Source: Salvia splendens (taxonomy: Eukaryota; Streptophyta; Magnoliopsida; Lamiales; Lamiaceae). Taken from it: a stretch of DNA of 64,000 nt. The stretch lies in contig NC_056041.1 of NCBI RefSeq assembly GCF_004379255.2, positions 14,849,559-14,913,558 of the forward strand, given 5' to 3'. The notes beneath the pieces are model-generated. The model was not told the origin of the DNA and ran no database searches. It saw only the letters and a program-made list of their open reading frames with translations. Both the position numbers and the translations under genes were made by a program. Within the stretch, counting starts at the first letter, position 1. Every line of letters starts with the position of its first letter. Positions 34,005 through 44,624 of this stretch are shown in pieces.

Positions 34005-36895
34005 ATGTTATCCGGGTTAATGAACTTTTTAAAGGCCTGCTTTCGGCCAAGGGCGGATCGTTATGTTCACTCGGGTTCTGAAGCAAGTGGTCGTCAAGAC
34101 GGGCTTCTGTGGTACAAGGACCTTGGCCAACATTTTAATGGAGAGTTCTCCATGTCTGTAGTTCAAGCTAATAATTTACTTGAGGATCAGAGCCAACTGG
34201 AGTCAGGGTGTCTGAGCTCGAACGAGACAGGTCCATATGGCACTTTTGTGGGAATATATGATGGACATGGTGGTCCAGAGACCTCGCGGTTTATCAATGA
34301 GCATCTCTTCCAACACCTAAAGAGTAAGTTCTGATATCCGCTAGAGTTTGAAGTTCATGTATATATAGTTACTTTAAAAGCTTAGATTATTTTTTTGGAA
34401 AGAAAAAGAATACATTATCTGGGATATTTTGCACCCAATATCATCTGCTGGTATAAGATCTTGAATGGATGATTGCTGTTGCAAAGAAAGTCCCGTGCCA
34501 AAGGCAAGTTTTTATGTGTTTTTATTGTCTTTCAAGTGGCAAGAAACATGAATTGGAGCTTGACTACTAAACTTGGTTTCTTATGCTAATAATTATTTTC
34601 TCAATAGCTGTTGAATTTTTTGGTTCTTTTATTTCTTGCTCTTGCAGGATTCACGGCAGAGCGTCAATCCATGTCAGTGGAGGTTATTAAGAAGGCATTT
34701 CAGGCCACAGAAGATGGTTTCTTCTCAGTTGTCAGCAGACAGTGGCCCTTGAAACCACAGATTGCAGCAGTTGGCTCTTGCTGTCTAGTAGGAATCATCT
34801 GTGGTGGAACTTTATATGTTGCCAACCTTGGCGATTCCCGTGCTGTTTTAGGGAAACTTGTCAAGGCTACTGGGGAAGTGCTTGCAATTCAGCTCTCGGC
34901 AGAACATAATGCAAGTATAGAATCTGTGAGGCAGGAGCTGCAGTCTGTGCACCCTGATGACTCGCACATTGTAGTTTTGAAGCATAACGTATGGCGTGTC
35001 AAGGGTCTCATTCAGGTTCGTCTTGTTATAGGTCTATAGTGGCATTTGACCTAGTTTGACATTTGGTGCTGTTCCTTTGTCACATGAATGGTACTAGGGT
35101 GTGCAAGAAATGATCTTCAATCTAAATTGCCTCAATCGCGAAAAAATCAAGGGATTTCCATATCTTAGCTGATGTCGAAAATCTCCAGTTTAAGAGATTG
35201 TAAACCATGTAACCTGATCCATTGTGCTTGTGTTTATCTGTTGAATACTCAGTCACAAGATGAAGAATGATGGTATCTCTGAGGCAAAAGTTTCTTCCTC
35301 TGTACTCCCTTCAGTTTAGGTTGTCATAATCTATGGTTGTCATAAGACCTTCTTCCTTTAATATGCTTGTGTAGATGGAGAAAGATTCATGAATTCAAAT
35401 TGACCTATTTTGGCAGTTGAGGACATATGCATGTCAGTGTGTAAAGTTATTGCTTTGATAACAAGTTTTTTGCTGTATTGGTGGATTTTGTTACTTCATT
35501 TAGTGTCTTTGAGATAGTGGATGAAGTCAACATTCACCTCAGTTAGTCTTACTCTTCATAATTGTATTGCATTTTAATGATGTGTCCTGGACTATTAATT
35601 AATCAAGAACCTGCAGTTTTTGCTATTATCCCTTAATATTGATTTTCTGCTTCATTTGTTACAGTTAGTAATAGGTATGTTGTTTTACAGATCTCCAGAT
35701 CAATCGGAGATGTGTATCTGAAAAAAGCTGAATTCAACAGAGAACCATTATACCAAAAATTTAGACTTCGGGAGCCGTTCAAAAGACCGATTTTGAGTGC
35801 AGACCCTGCTATTATAGTGCACCAGCTGCTGCCTCAAGATCAATTCATTATATTTGCATCAGATGGTCTTTGGGAGCACCTTACAAACCAAGAAGCAGTT
35901 GATATTGTCCAAACCCATCCGCGTAGCGTAAGTTATATAATGCTTAAACTCATTCTCATCTTATCAGTTAAGAACTACATTGACGTGCAACCTGCCCTTG
36001 ATTCATTTCATCATTTGAGTAAAAGAGCAGCCGAGTCTCGTAGCTTAGAGTCACCCGAATATTACAACATCAGTTATAATAAATTAGGAAATTTTCAGAA
36101 CATGTAGGCTTAGAGATGTGTGCATATTCATTTCTTGAATGGAATATAACTGGTAATTAAACTTTGCTTGTGGAGGTGAAAAAAATCATATAGGACTAGG
36201 AAAAGACAAAAGCACGTATAGCATAGATCACACAGATGGCCCTATCATGTTTAATCAGTTGTTTTCATGGCCAAATAACATTAGCTCCTAGTAGTAGGTT
36301 CTGATGCTGAGATATTATTTGAAGCTATTATATTGTTTCTTGTATTTGTAAGTTTTCTGTAACTACGTGAATGATCACTAATAATCTCCAACATTGATTT
36401 ACCAATACCTTCAATAATGGCTGATTTGGAAGCAATCCATAGATGAAGATATGAAGATCTGTAATGACTTTGCAGAGTTTCTTTCCTGTAACTATATATC
36501 CTTCTAACTAGCGAAAGACATTTCTTTCAATCAATTTGCTCATTTCCCCATTCTCCCTCCTAACTATGGATTCTAGGCTAGCGATTAGCATAAGTGAATA
36601 AGGTCATTTGCTCGTAAACGTGCAGGGAAGCGCTAGGAGATTAGTGAAAACAGCATTACAAGAGGCGGCTAAGAAGAGAGAAATGAGGTATTCGGACTTG
36701 AAGAAGATCGACCGTGGGGTCCGCCGACATTTCCACGACGACATCACCGTCGTGGTGTTGTTTCTCGACTCACATCTAGTGAGCCGTGCCAGTTCAGTTC
36801 GGAGTCCTAGTGTATCTGTTAAAGGGGGTGGCATCACCGTGCCTCCCACTTTCCTCGCTCCTTGCACCACACCGGCTGAACCCGCGGTCACCTGA
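34005..36895 (+). CDS. Protein phosphatase 2C, plant clade D
   Basis: Mg/Mn-dependent Ser/Thr phosphatase. Clade D members dephosphorylate the plasma-membrane H+-ATPase under control of SAUR proteins, and some act in immune signalling. Four exons, 34005..34323, 34648..35015, 35691..35927 and 36626..36895, join to 397 residues with GT-AG introns; the family is 370-400 residues long. The start ATG at 34005 gives [19 protein letters not shown]. Metal-binding and core motifs are intact: YDGHGG (residues 85-90), [57 protein letters not shown] and [10 protein letters not shown]. The C-terminus ends [13 protein letters not shown], usual for this clade. It is preceded by a leader intron and followed downstream by Harbinger element E. 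Confidence 0.95.
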
Positions 36896-37544
36896 CCCTG
36901 CTGGCCGCCCCCGTTTGCCAATGTTAAAGACCTGTTGTACAATCGTCATGTGAATACAGGTAGCCTCGATGATAAGAGCAGCCGTTGAATTCTTTTAATG
37001 TACACTGTAACTTTTTTCTTTTTTATTTTTAACCGGAGACTAATACTTGGCATAGTTGGAAATGCCGGGTAAAAAGGCGGTCTTGAAGGTGAAGATGATT
37101 ATAGGAGAGCTATGTTTTTTCTGGGCCAACGTCCCTTTTTCTTACATTTATTGTTTCGTACTTTTAATCTATACTTATGATTACTTTTGTAAATTCTTGG
37201 ATCTCCTAGCTTAATTTCCTGATTTAGTTCTTGTTAAAGTTCCACATTGTGAAGATCGTTACTGCTGCTGGATTAACACAAGTTACATCTCTCTCTCCCC
37301 TTTTTATCTTCCGCCTTTTTAATTGTGTTTCACTACTCCTACTAGAATAGTATGGTCCATTTCAACTTTTCTTCGAGACTAATACTGCTCCACCTACTAG
37401 TCTTGTACCACAATTACTCCATTTCTTTTGTGTGATAGTTGGGGGTGCATTTTGGGGTGGAGGGAGAGAGAGTCGAATGCTTTTTTAGTGTGTTTAACTG
37501 TCATGTCAGTGTCCGGCATCTTTTTGCACAGTTTACTAATACAA
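36896..37544. other. PP2C 3' UTR and spacer
   Basis: Downstream of the PP2C stop; the first part is likely 3' UTR. No gene or repeat is evident before the TAA target duplication of element E. Confidence 0.6.
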
Positions 37545-37721
37545 TAAGACCATCATCCACTACGGGTCTCGCCGGCGTCTCGCGTCCCGTCTCGGAGAGA
37601 CGGGACCCCGGCGCGATGCGTTGCAGCTCGCAGTCCCGTCCCGCGTCGCGTCCCGTCGAGCCAAGAGATGGGCTGTCTCGCCACGCGCCTAGGCGGCGTG
37701 GCGCGACCCGGCGTCGTGCGT

Positions 37722-37753
37722 GACGCCCACTCGCCGGCCCGCGAGTGGGCGTC
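37722..37753. repeat. Subterminal 13-bp palindrome shared by elements D, E, F and H
   Basis: GACGCCCACTCGC and GCGAGTGGGCGTC flank a 6-base spacer. The same structure is at 25445-25476 (D), 39705-39736 (F) and, with two mismatches in one arm, 51102-51133 (H). In each it is followed within about 20 bp by ctgacgcaata. It is a candidate binding site for a transposition protein. Confidence 0.9.
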
Positions 37754-37916
37754 GTCACGTGCTGACGCAATAAATATTTTTTTAAAAAAACTTTGAATTT
37801 TAAAAAAATAAAATAAAAACAAAAGAATTTTTTTTTCTAACAGTAATAATACCGTTTTTTTGTTTTTTTTTTAAATTTTTTTTATTTTTAATTAATTTTT
37901 TTACTCTATAAATACT

Positions 37917-37924
37917 CCTAAACT
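37917..37924 (+). promoter_or_regulatory. TATA box of element E
   Basis: TATAAATA lies about 94 bp before the ORF1 ATG at 38018. The same motif stands 94-134 bp upstream of the transposase ATG in copies F, G and H. Confidence 0.6.
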
Positions 37925-38017
37925 CATCCTCATTTCACACACAACTACACATCTATTCTTCCTATCATCTAAATTTTCTCTCAAATTTTCTCTCAAATTT
38001 TCATATAACAACTCAAG

Positions 38018-39125
38018 ATGTCCGGCGACGGCAACTACGACGGTTCCGGCTCCGGCGGGTGGGATCTCAACGCGTTCGGCGATTGGGAGACCATGATCAA
38101 CACATTGGGCGGTTCCGGTTCGTCAACGCCGGGGACCCAGGGTTCGGCGACGCCGGGGGGTACCAACCACCCAATTTTGACCTTGATGCATATGTCCGTC
38201 CCTCCGCCCCGCGGTATTTGCAGGGATTATCCCAGATCCGAGAGGATTTTCCCGTTGATCCCACGCCGGGAGTAGGCCGAGGCGGTGGAGGTGGCCGAGG
38301 CGGTGTACAACCCCAGGCGGGCGAGGACGAGGAGGAAGAGGAAGAAGAGGAAGAGGATCTAGGCCGACATCCGTACAACAATCTCGAAACGCTGGCGGTG
38401 TACAAAGCCTGGATCACCGTCTCGTACGATCCCATCGTCGGGAATCAACAATCCCGGAAGTGTTTCTGGGAAAAGGTCTGCAAGGTCTACCACCAGATAA
38501 AGCCGAAAGGCTCCCGCAAGCGCAAATTTAAAATGCTCCGCTCTCACTTTGACTGAGTCGACCGACAGGTCAAAAAAGCGACGCCACGTTAACCGACATT
38601 TTGACGTGCGCTTTGCGCGCCTACTACCAGGACGAACGTCATCAATTCAGATTTGTTGATGTTTGGCAGGCCGTTAAGGACGAGGAACGGTGGGCCGGCG
38701 GTTTCCGATCCAGCTCGGGCTCAACCTCGAAGCGCACGAAGCATACGGCGAGTGGCCAATACTCGTCTGGTGGTGACACCGCTGAGGGCATCAGCCAACC
38801 TGAGGCTGAATCCCAGGAGTTTGCGGGTACGATCGGCGATGCTGGAGGATCCGCGAGTGGGCGCCGTCGGCCGCAAGGGACGAAGGCGGCGAAAGCGGCT
38901 AGAGCAAGGAAGGGCCGAGGCGAATCAAGCCAGCCGGCCTCGGGATCGGGCTCGCGGGGAGGCTCGGACACACTTATGGTGGCGTACATGACCGCCACAA
39001 TGGCGGACACTTCCCGCTTCTCGTACGCCCAATTCACGGCCTGGTGGAACGGAATTGTGCATATGGCAGCACAACTTGGCCTTCCGACCCCCCTTCAACC
39101 TCGACCGCCTCCGGAGAATGATTAG
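38018..39125 (+). pseudogene. Harbinger ORF1-type Myb/SANT-like protein, frame-broken (element E)
   Basis: Homologue of the protein in element D. It starts MSGDGNYDGSGSGGWDLNAF and shifts frame near 38155 (PGTQGSATPGG into YQPPNFDLDAY). It has a long Glu-rich stretch, then WITVSYDPIVGNQQ, KCFWEKVCKVYHQIKPKGSR and KMLRSHFD. A TGA replaces Arg at 38554-38556. A small deletion plus frameshift follows, then LTDILTCALRAYYQDERHQF, VDVWQAVKDEERW, SKRTKHTASGQYSS and YMTATMADTSRF. The Myb/trihelix-type helices and the basic C-terminal patch are recognisable. It is not translatable whole, but disruptions are few, so decay looks modest. Confidence 0.85.
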
Positions 39126-39540
39126 CCGGCGGAGTAGTTTTTTTATTTTTCTTTAAATTTGTATTTTAAATTATGTTGTGTGTTTTTTTATGTTGTGTGT
39201 TTTTTAATAAAGTGTGTTTTTTTAATAAAGTGTGTTTGTTTTAATTGAATTGGGTTGGAAAAAAAATAAAAAATGAAATTGAATGAATAGTAATTAAGGG
39301 ACGGAATAAGGGGCGGTTAAGGGACGGAGCGTTGCCGGTTCCGTCCCTTAGTTAAGGGATTGAGGAAAAAAGGACAGTGGGGCCCTCAAATAGTGGTCAA
39401 ATAGTAGTTAAGGGACTGTTTAAGGCACGGTATAGAGACAGGGTAGTGGATGGCCTAAACAAGTGAAGTTAATCAAACAAACGTAATTCAGTTTTTAACA
39501 AACTTTATGTACATTCATGGTACATTTTCTCTCAATCTAA

Positions 39541-40370
39541 GGGCACCCGCAACGCGTATCGCGGGTGTCCCTTATCTAGTCTCTCCGAGACGAGACAGCC
39601 GCGGGACGCGTTGCAGCGTCCCGTCTCGTCCCCAGCCCGCCTAGACGCCTGTCTCAACTAGACGGCGCGCGAGCTGTCTCGCCACGCGCTCTGGCGCTAT
39701 GCGTGACGCCCACTCGCGCGCCCGCGAGTGGGCGTCGTCACGCTGACGCAATAAATCATTTTTTAAAAAAAATTCAAATTTAATAAAAAAATTAAAAACG
39801 GTCATATGACCATTCAACGGTAATTTTCAAAAAATTTTATTTTATTTTCTTTTTTTATTCTATAAATACTCTTTTTTCACACACACAAACACACATCTAT
39901 TCTTCTCAAATTATCTCTCTTTCATCTCCAATTTTCATCTCAAATCATCTCTTTTATTCTTCTACCAAAGTTAATCCATTCATGGATCCATTTGAGCAAA
40001 TGCGTCGAATAATGGAAGAATCACTTGTAGAAGATCGACGTAAGGAGCGGAAGAAATTAAATTATGTATTTTTAAATTTTTTAGGATTTTTAATTTTGTT
40101 TTTTTTTTTTAATTTTTAAAGAATTTTATGTTGTAATTTTATTTTATTTAATGAAATGTGTTTTTATTAATTGAATTTGTTGGGAAAAAAAATTAAAAAT
40201 AAAATTGAATGAATAGTAAGTTAAAAGATGGTTAAGAGACGGATAAGAGATGGAGGGTTGCAGGTTCTGTCTCTTAGTTAAGAGATGGAGTGAAAAGTAC
40301 AGTGAGACCCATGAATAGTTAAGGGATGAGACGGTTAAGAGACGGATAAGAGACAGCGTTGCGGATGGCC
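39541..40370 (+). mobile_element. PIF/Harbinger element F, deleted transposase copy, TAA duplication
   Basis: Tips GGGCACCCGCAACGC and, inverted, GGCCATCCGCAACGCTGTC are flanked by TAA (39538-39540 and 40371-40373). The length is 830 bp. It has the D/E/F/H palindrome (39705-39736) and a TATA box (39861). It keeps only the first two dozen transposase codons from ATG 39982 (MDPFEQMRRIMEESLVEDRR), then jumps to the 3' end. It is a deletion derivative of an H-like element and sits 85 bp from element E. Confidence 0.9.
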
Positions 40371-40690
40371 TAAGATATAGTCCTTCATTGTCAAATTATT
40401 TGGGATATTTTTTCACCACGATTTTAGAGAAATTTATTTTAAAAATTTATGTAGTGAGAAAATAAAATATTAAGAAAAACATGTTTTTAATAGTAGAATA
40501 CAGTCCAAATAGTTTGAGTTGGGGAAGTAATAAAAGTTACCCTTTACATTTTATTATAGTTCAGTCAATTTCTTTTGTCTTTCAACTGTAACAGATCAAT
40601 TTTTTATAGAAAAAAATAACATTTTTAATTTTTTTTAATTTTATTCCTTTTTCAATTATTAATTTTATTTTTTCTTTCAACTTAATTTAC
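40371..40690. other. Short spacer with a weak Stowaway-like pattern
   Basis: Between two transposons. The sequence from about 40378 to 40530 loosely resembles a diverged Stowaway MITE, without clear tips. No gene. Confidence 0.35.
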
Positions 40691-41544
40691 TAGGGGTGGG
40701 GAAACGGTTCTCGGTTCTTGGTTAACTGAGAACCGAACCATATTTTTATGGTTATCGGTTAACCGAGAATTGAAAAAATAAGGTTAAGGTTCGGTCTCGG
40801 TTAGTGAGTTTAGGATTTGGGCGGTTCTCAGTTCTAACCGAAAACTGAAAGGTTAGAACCGAAGAACCGATTAGTAGGTTTAATTTTGATTTTTTATAAA
40901 TTCATTTTAATTTCATAAACCCTACACCTTTCAAGTTTCAAAGAATACTGTGATAGAAACCAAACTCTTATGTCCTTATAATTTGTCCTGCATTTTAAAC
41001 AAGAGAAAACACAAATCATCTCTCTGATTCAATAACCAATCTCATTACAGCTACTTTTTTATTAAATTTGGAACTACAACAACGTATTAGATAAATATGG
41101 AGCATTAACAAATACTTAAACTTATAAATCCCACATTGATATAGGTACATTGACTTATCTTCCATAAAAAATTACCAAGTGTTTACAATGAAGTCAACTC
41201 AAATAACACGTGAGCTTTCTCATCTAAATATTAGCACGCCAGCACCGCTGCTCTCTCCCACGCCAGCGACGGCGAGGCTGCTGCTTTCTCTTCGCTGCAT
41301 TGCTCTCTCGGACAAGGCAACGAGAGGTTGTTGCCCTCTCTCATGCCAGTGACGACGAGGTTGTTGTGTAACTCTCCACGCCGCTACTCTCTCCTTCGGT
41401 TCCTTTGGTGGAACCGAAGGACCTGTCGGTTATGACCGATCGGTTACTAAAGGTTCGGTTACGGTTATTGTATTTGAAAAAAAGGGAGTCGGTTAACCGA
41501 TTAATCTGTTCGGTTCTAACCGAACCGACCGTTTCCCACCCCTA
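40691..41544. mobile_element. Non-autonomous hAT element with 8-bp target duplication
   Basis: Tips TAGGGGTGGGGAAACGGT and CCGTTTCCCACCCCTA are inverted copies. The flanks are the same 8-bp word TAATTTAC (40683-40690 and 41545-41552), exactly the hAT signature. The 854-bp interior has many cggtt/aaccg words near both ends and no transposase. Around 41230-41400 it carries a short GC-rich direct repeat (cacgccag.gacg.cgag, ttctctcttcg-like). Confidence 0.9.
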
Positions 41545-41552
41545 TAATTTAC

Positions 41553-42006
41553 TAATGAACATCATAAACAACCGGGAGCTGCCAGCTGACATCATTAATA
41601 TTCCTAGCCATAATAATAGTAGGAGTATATGACATAACAACCTCCAAACTCATCATATCTTTAATTTGTTAATTATTAAAAATCTAAATTATCCAATTAA
41701 ATTGTGCTATTTTGTACAAAATGGACAAACTCACACAAGACTATTAAGACTATATTATGGAGTATATAATTAATTAATATTAGTAAATAATTATTTAATT
41801 AGTACATTTTAAAATTTTATCTACGTATAATCTAACTATTAAGTGTACCATTGCACAACACATTAACCACGACTTGATACAAAGAAGGGAGGCCAAGTCA
41901 TTAACATTCATGACACATTCATTTTTTCAGATTTGGCTTTAGTTTGATATAATACTTTGAATTTGGCTTTATTTTAACGTCATTCAGTGACATTATTAGA
42001 AAAACG
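41553..42006. other. Spacer, no gene seen
   Basis: AT-rich intergenic sequence between the hAT element and Harbinger element G. Confidence 0.6.
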
Positions 42007-42046
42007 TAAGAGCATCCGCAGCGGTGGCGGTCGTCGCCACCGCCGT

Positions 42047-42102
42047 CCGTGCCAGCGGCAAGGAGAAGGGTCGCCGCCGCTGCGCTCGCGCCGCTGGCAC
42101 GG
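42047..42102. repeat. 13-bp inverted repeat in the element G leader
   Basis: CCGTGCCAGCGGC at 42047-42059 is perfectly reverse-complemented at 42090-42102. A further near copy (tccgtgccagcgga) lies at about 42126. It occupies the same position, between the 5' tip and TATA box, as the palindromes of elements B, E and F. Confidence 0.9.
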
Positions 42103-42327
42103 CGCTGCTCGATGTATCGAGCACGTCCGTGCCAGCGGACGCACACGTGGCGGCACGGGATTGGGCAACGGCGTAGCCGTTGCATTCAAATTTTTTTTTT
42201 AAAAAAAAATCGGTATTTAATTATAAATAATGCTAAAAAATAAAAAAAAATATTTTCCAAATCCCAAAAATATGGCCGTTTTTTCCCGTTTTTTCTGATT
42301 TTTTTTATTTTTTTTCCCAAAATCATC

Positions 42328-42335
42328 TATAAATA
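42328..42335 (+). promoter_or_regulatory. TATA box of the element G transposase
   Basis: TATAAATA about 95 bp upstream of the transposase ATG at 42431, followed by a CA/TC-rich leader. Confidence 0.6.
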
Positions 42336-42430
42336 CACACATTCATCACTCATTTATCACATCAATTCATCTCTCATTCATAATTCTTATACAAACTATC
42401 AACACATTCAACCTTCACTCAAAACATCAA

Positions 42431-43717
42431 ATGGATTTCACTCATCTCATGGCGGAAGCGGAGCGCGAAGAACAAGAATACTACGAACAACATCGTGCCG
42501 CTTACGAAGCATATGTCGCGGCGAATACCCCCGCTCATCCTCCTCAACGCATTAGATCAAATCGCCGCTACATCCATCGTGACCGGGAGGGAGCCCACGA
42601 AAGGCTCGTTGCCGACTACTTTGCCGACCATCCGCGGTTTCCGGCAGATTACTTCAGGCGCCGTTTTCGCATGTCAAAGCGCTTGTTCATGCGAATTGTC
42701 AACACATTGTCCGCACGTGTTGAATACTTTCAAGCAGGTGTAGATGCAGCCGGCTGGCAAAGTATCACGGCGTTGCAGAAGTGTACGTGTGCCATCCGAC
42801 AACTCGCTACTGGGCAAACGGCCGACATCTTCGACGAGTATTTGCATATCGGTGAGTCCACTGGAATCCTTTGTTTAAAGAATTTTTGCGAGGGCGTTCG
42901 TTCTGCTTTTGGGGATGAATTCATTCGGGCACCCACCACCGATGATTGTCAATGGTTGCTTCGTTTTCACGAATCAGTCCATGGCTTTCCCGGAATGCTT
43001 GGCAGCATTGACTGCATGCATTGGAGGTGGAAGAATTGCCCGACTGCTTGGAGGGGGCAACACTTAAGCGGTCACAAAGGCGGCGGCCCAACACTTATCC
43101 TTGAGGCGGTCGCCGACTATCGCCTATGGATTTGGCATGCATATTTTGGCGTTGCCGGATCCAACAACGACTTGAACGTGCTCTATTCTTCACCACTATT
43201 CAATGATGTGATGAATGGTGTAGCACCGGCGATCGATTTCACCATCAACGGAAATACATACCGAATGGGTTACTATCTCGCCGATGGTATCTACCCAAGG
43301 TGGTCGACGTTCGTGAAGACGCTCCACAACCCGCACGACCCGAGACGGGTTCTTTTTGCGCAGCGTCAAGAGTCAGCGCGGAAGGACGTCGAAAGAGCCT
43401 TCGGGGTCCTTCAAGCTCGATTCAACATTGTGAAGGCCCCGGCTCGACTGTGGTACGTGAATAATATCGCCGACATCATGTTCACGTGTATTATATTACA
43501 CAACATGATTATAGCCGACGAAGGGCCGAGGGCGGCTAGCTTCTACGACGAGGACGAAGCCGGAAGCTCAACAGCGAGGTCTCCCCCACGCCGAAGCGAG
43601 CATACGACGGTTGGCCAGAGGATCGAGACAAGACACACAATGCGCGATACTCGAATCCACAATCAACTACAAGAAGACCTAATCAACCACATGTGGACGA
43701 AATTCGGCAACAAGTAG
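42431..43717 (+). CDS. PIF/Harbinger DDE transposase, full-length (428 aa)
   Basis: Endonuclease-type transposase that cuts and moves elements with GAGCATCC-type ends into TAA/TTA sites. It is a single exon. Residues 1-60 are charged. A helical DNA-binding segment (ADYFADHPRFPADYFRRRFR, residues 61-80) leads into QKCTCAIRQLATG and FDEYLHIGES. The catalytic triad looks complete: Asp194 in GSIDCMHWRWKNC, Asp247 in VAGSNNDLNVL and Glu321 in ARKDVERAFGVLQARF. The conserved YYLADGIYPRW and IMFTCIILHNMI follow. The C-terminal 60 residues are acidic then basic. The length is typical of plant PIF transposases. No frame break is seen, so it could be functional; expression is unknown. Confidence 0.93.
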   Translation: MDFTHLMAEAEREEQEYYEQHRAAYEAYVAANTPAHPPQRIRSNRRYIHRDREGAHERLVADYFADHPRFPADYFRRRFRMSKRLFMRIVNTLSARVEYFQAGVDAAGWQSITALQKCTCAIRQLATGQTADIFDEYLHIGESTGILCLKNFCEGVRSAFGDEFIRAPTTDDCQWLLRFHESVHGFPGMLGSIDCMHWRWKNCPTAWRGQHLSGHKGGGPTLILEAVADYRLWIWHAYFGVAGSNNDLNVLYSSPLFNDVMNGVAPAIDFTINGNTYRMGYYLADGIYPRWSTFVKTLHNPHDPRRVLFAQRQESARKDVERAFGVLQARFNIVKAPARLWYVNNIADIMFTCIILHNMIIADEGPRAASFYDEDEAGSSTARSPPRRSEHTTVGQRIETRHTMRDTRIHNQLQEDLINHMWTKFGNK

Positions 43718-43973
43718 TGGTTTTTTTAATTTTTAGGATTTTAATTATGTAATGTTTAATTTTATTTATCATTTGTAATATTTATTATGGTTTTTAAATG
43801 AATTTTAATATTATGGAAATGTTATTGTTTAATTGAATTTTAAATTAATTGTGCTCGTCCTTGCGGAAGAGCACAGTTGTGGGTGTTGTGCTCTTGCCAG
43901 AGAGCATGCATGAATAGTACCGCCCGGGCCCACAACCGTGCCGCTGGTAAGAGCACGGTTGTGGATGCTCTAA

Positions 43974-44624
43974 AGTTTGCCATGCTTCTCTCTCCCCTCT
44001 GTCCAAATACACACATGCATGCCGGGACATAATCTCTCAGTGATTTCTCTAGCTTGTCTTGACTAGCCTTCTTTTTCAGTATTTGTTTGGCACAAATTTG
44101 ACTCTACTTTTCCTTCACTAGTCAGCACCATATGGCTCCTTGTGATAAATATCTGATGCATTTGCAGCTCTTCTCCCTCCCCTCCACCACCATAGCTTGT
44201 TTGTTTCTATTCCACGCACACAATTCGTACACAAACTTACACCAATAGTAGTACACCAAAACAAAGCATCTTTTCTCCGTCTTCAATGTTTGCTTAATCC
44301 TTTTACACCAAACCTCCACCTTTACCTTCTTCCTCCTTGTATCAGATGTGCCAACTTTTACCACATTCTTGAAATCATGAAAGTGGAAAGGAGGTGGGCT
44401 ACATGTGTCGCATTCTTGAAAGTCATCTTTGTTTTTCGGACAAAATCCCTCTTTTTAAATGTCCTAATACAAAGAGGGCTGTTGTTCAAATGTCTTAAAC
44501 CCCAGCAAAAGTTCATAAAAATCCAATCTTGCCACACCCCCTCCACTTCTCTTTTCAAAATTTTCAGTTCAAGAAACCATTTTTAGTAAGCCCATTATTT
44601 AGGAAAGAGAGAGGGGGGCAAAAA
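43974..44624. other. Promoter and leader region of the DUF630/DUF632 gene
   Basis: CT-rich sequence just upstream of the gene start, with ORFs that look incidental. An in-frame ATG at 44529 precedes the chosen start but lacks the MGCVAS context. Confidence 0.5.

Larger units (their letters stand above)
37548..39455 (+). mobile_element. PIF/Harbinger-type element E carrying only the Myb/SANT-like ORF, TAA duplication
   Basis: Left tip GACCATCATCCACTACGGG and right tip, inverted, GGCCATCCACTACCCTGTC are flanked by TAA (37545-37547 and 39456-39458). The length is 1,908 bp. The 5' 200 bp and 3' 150 bp match copies F and H, which carry transposase instead. A TATA box lies at 37917-37924. Between the single ORF and each end there are only about 470 and 330 bp, so no transposase fits inside. 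This is an ORF1-only element. Confidence 0.88.
42010..43970 (+). mobile_element. PIF/Harbinger element G, transposase-only and apparently intact, TAA duplication
   Basis: Tips GAGCATCCGCAGCGG and, inverted, GAGCATCCACAACCG are flanked by TAA (42007-42009 and 43971-43973). The length is 1,961 bp with one uninterrupted transposase gene. The 5' leader has a 13-bp inverted repeat (42047-42059 with 42090-42102) and a TATA box at 42328. About 420 bp of leader and 250 bp of 3' DNA leave no room for the Myb-like ORF1. The most complete element in the window. Confidence 0.93.

Noticed and set aside
35928..36107. PP2C exon 3 extended to a stop at 36107
   Set aside because: The read-through lacks homology after HPRS. 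The GTAAGT donor at 35928 joins in frame to exon 4, which has the conserved [12 protein letters not shown].
42000..42190. GC-rich island as a host promoter or CpG island
   Set aside because: It is the 5' subterminal region of element G, bounded by the tip and TAA duplication, with an inverted repeat typical of the family.
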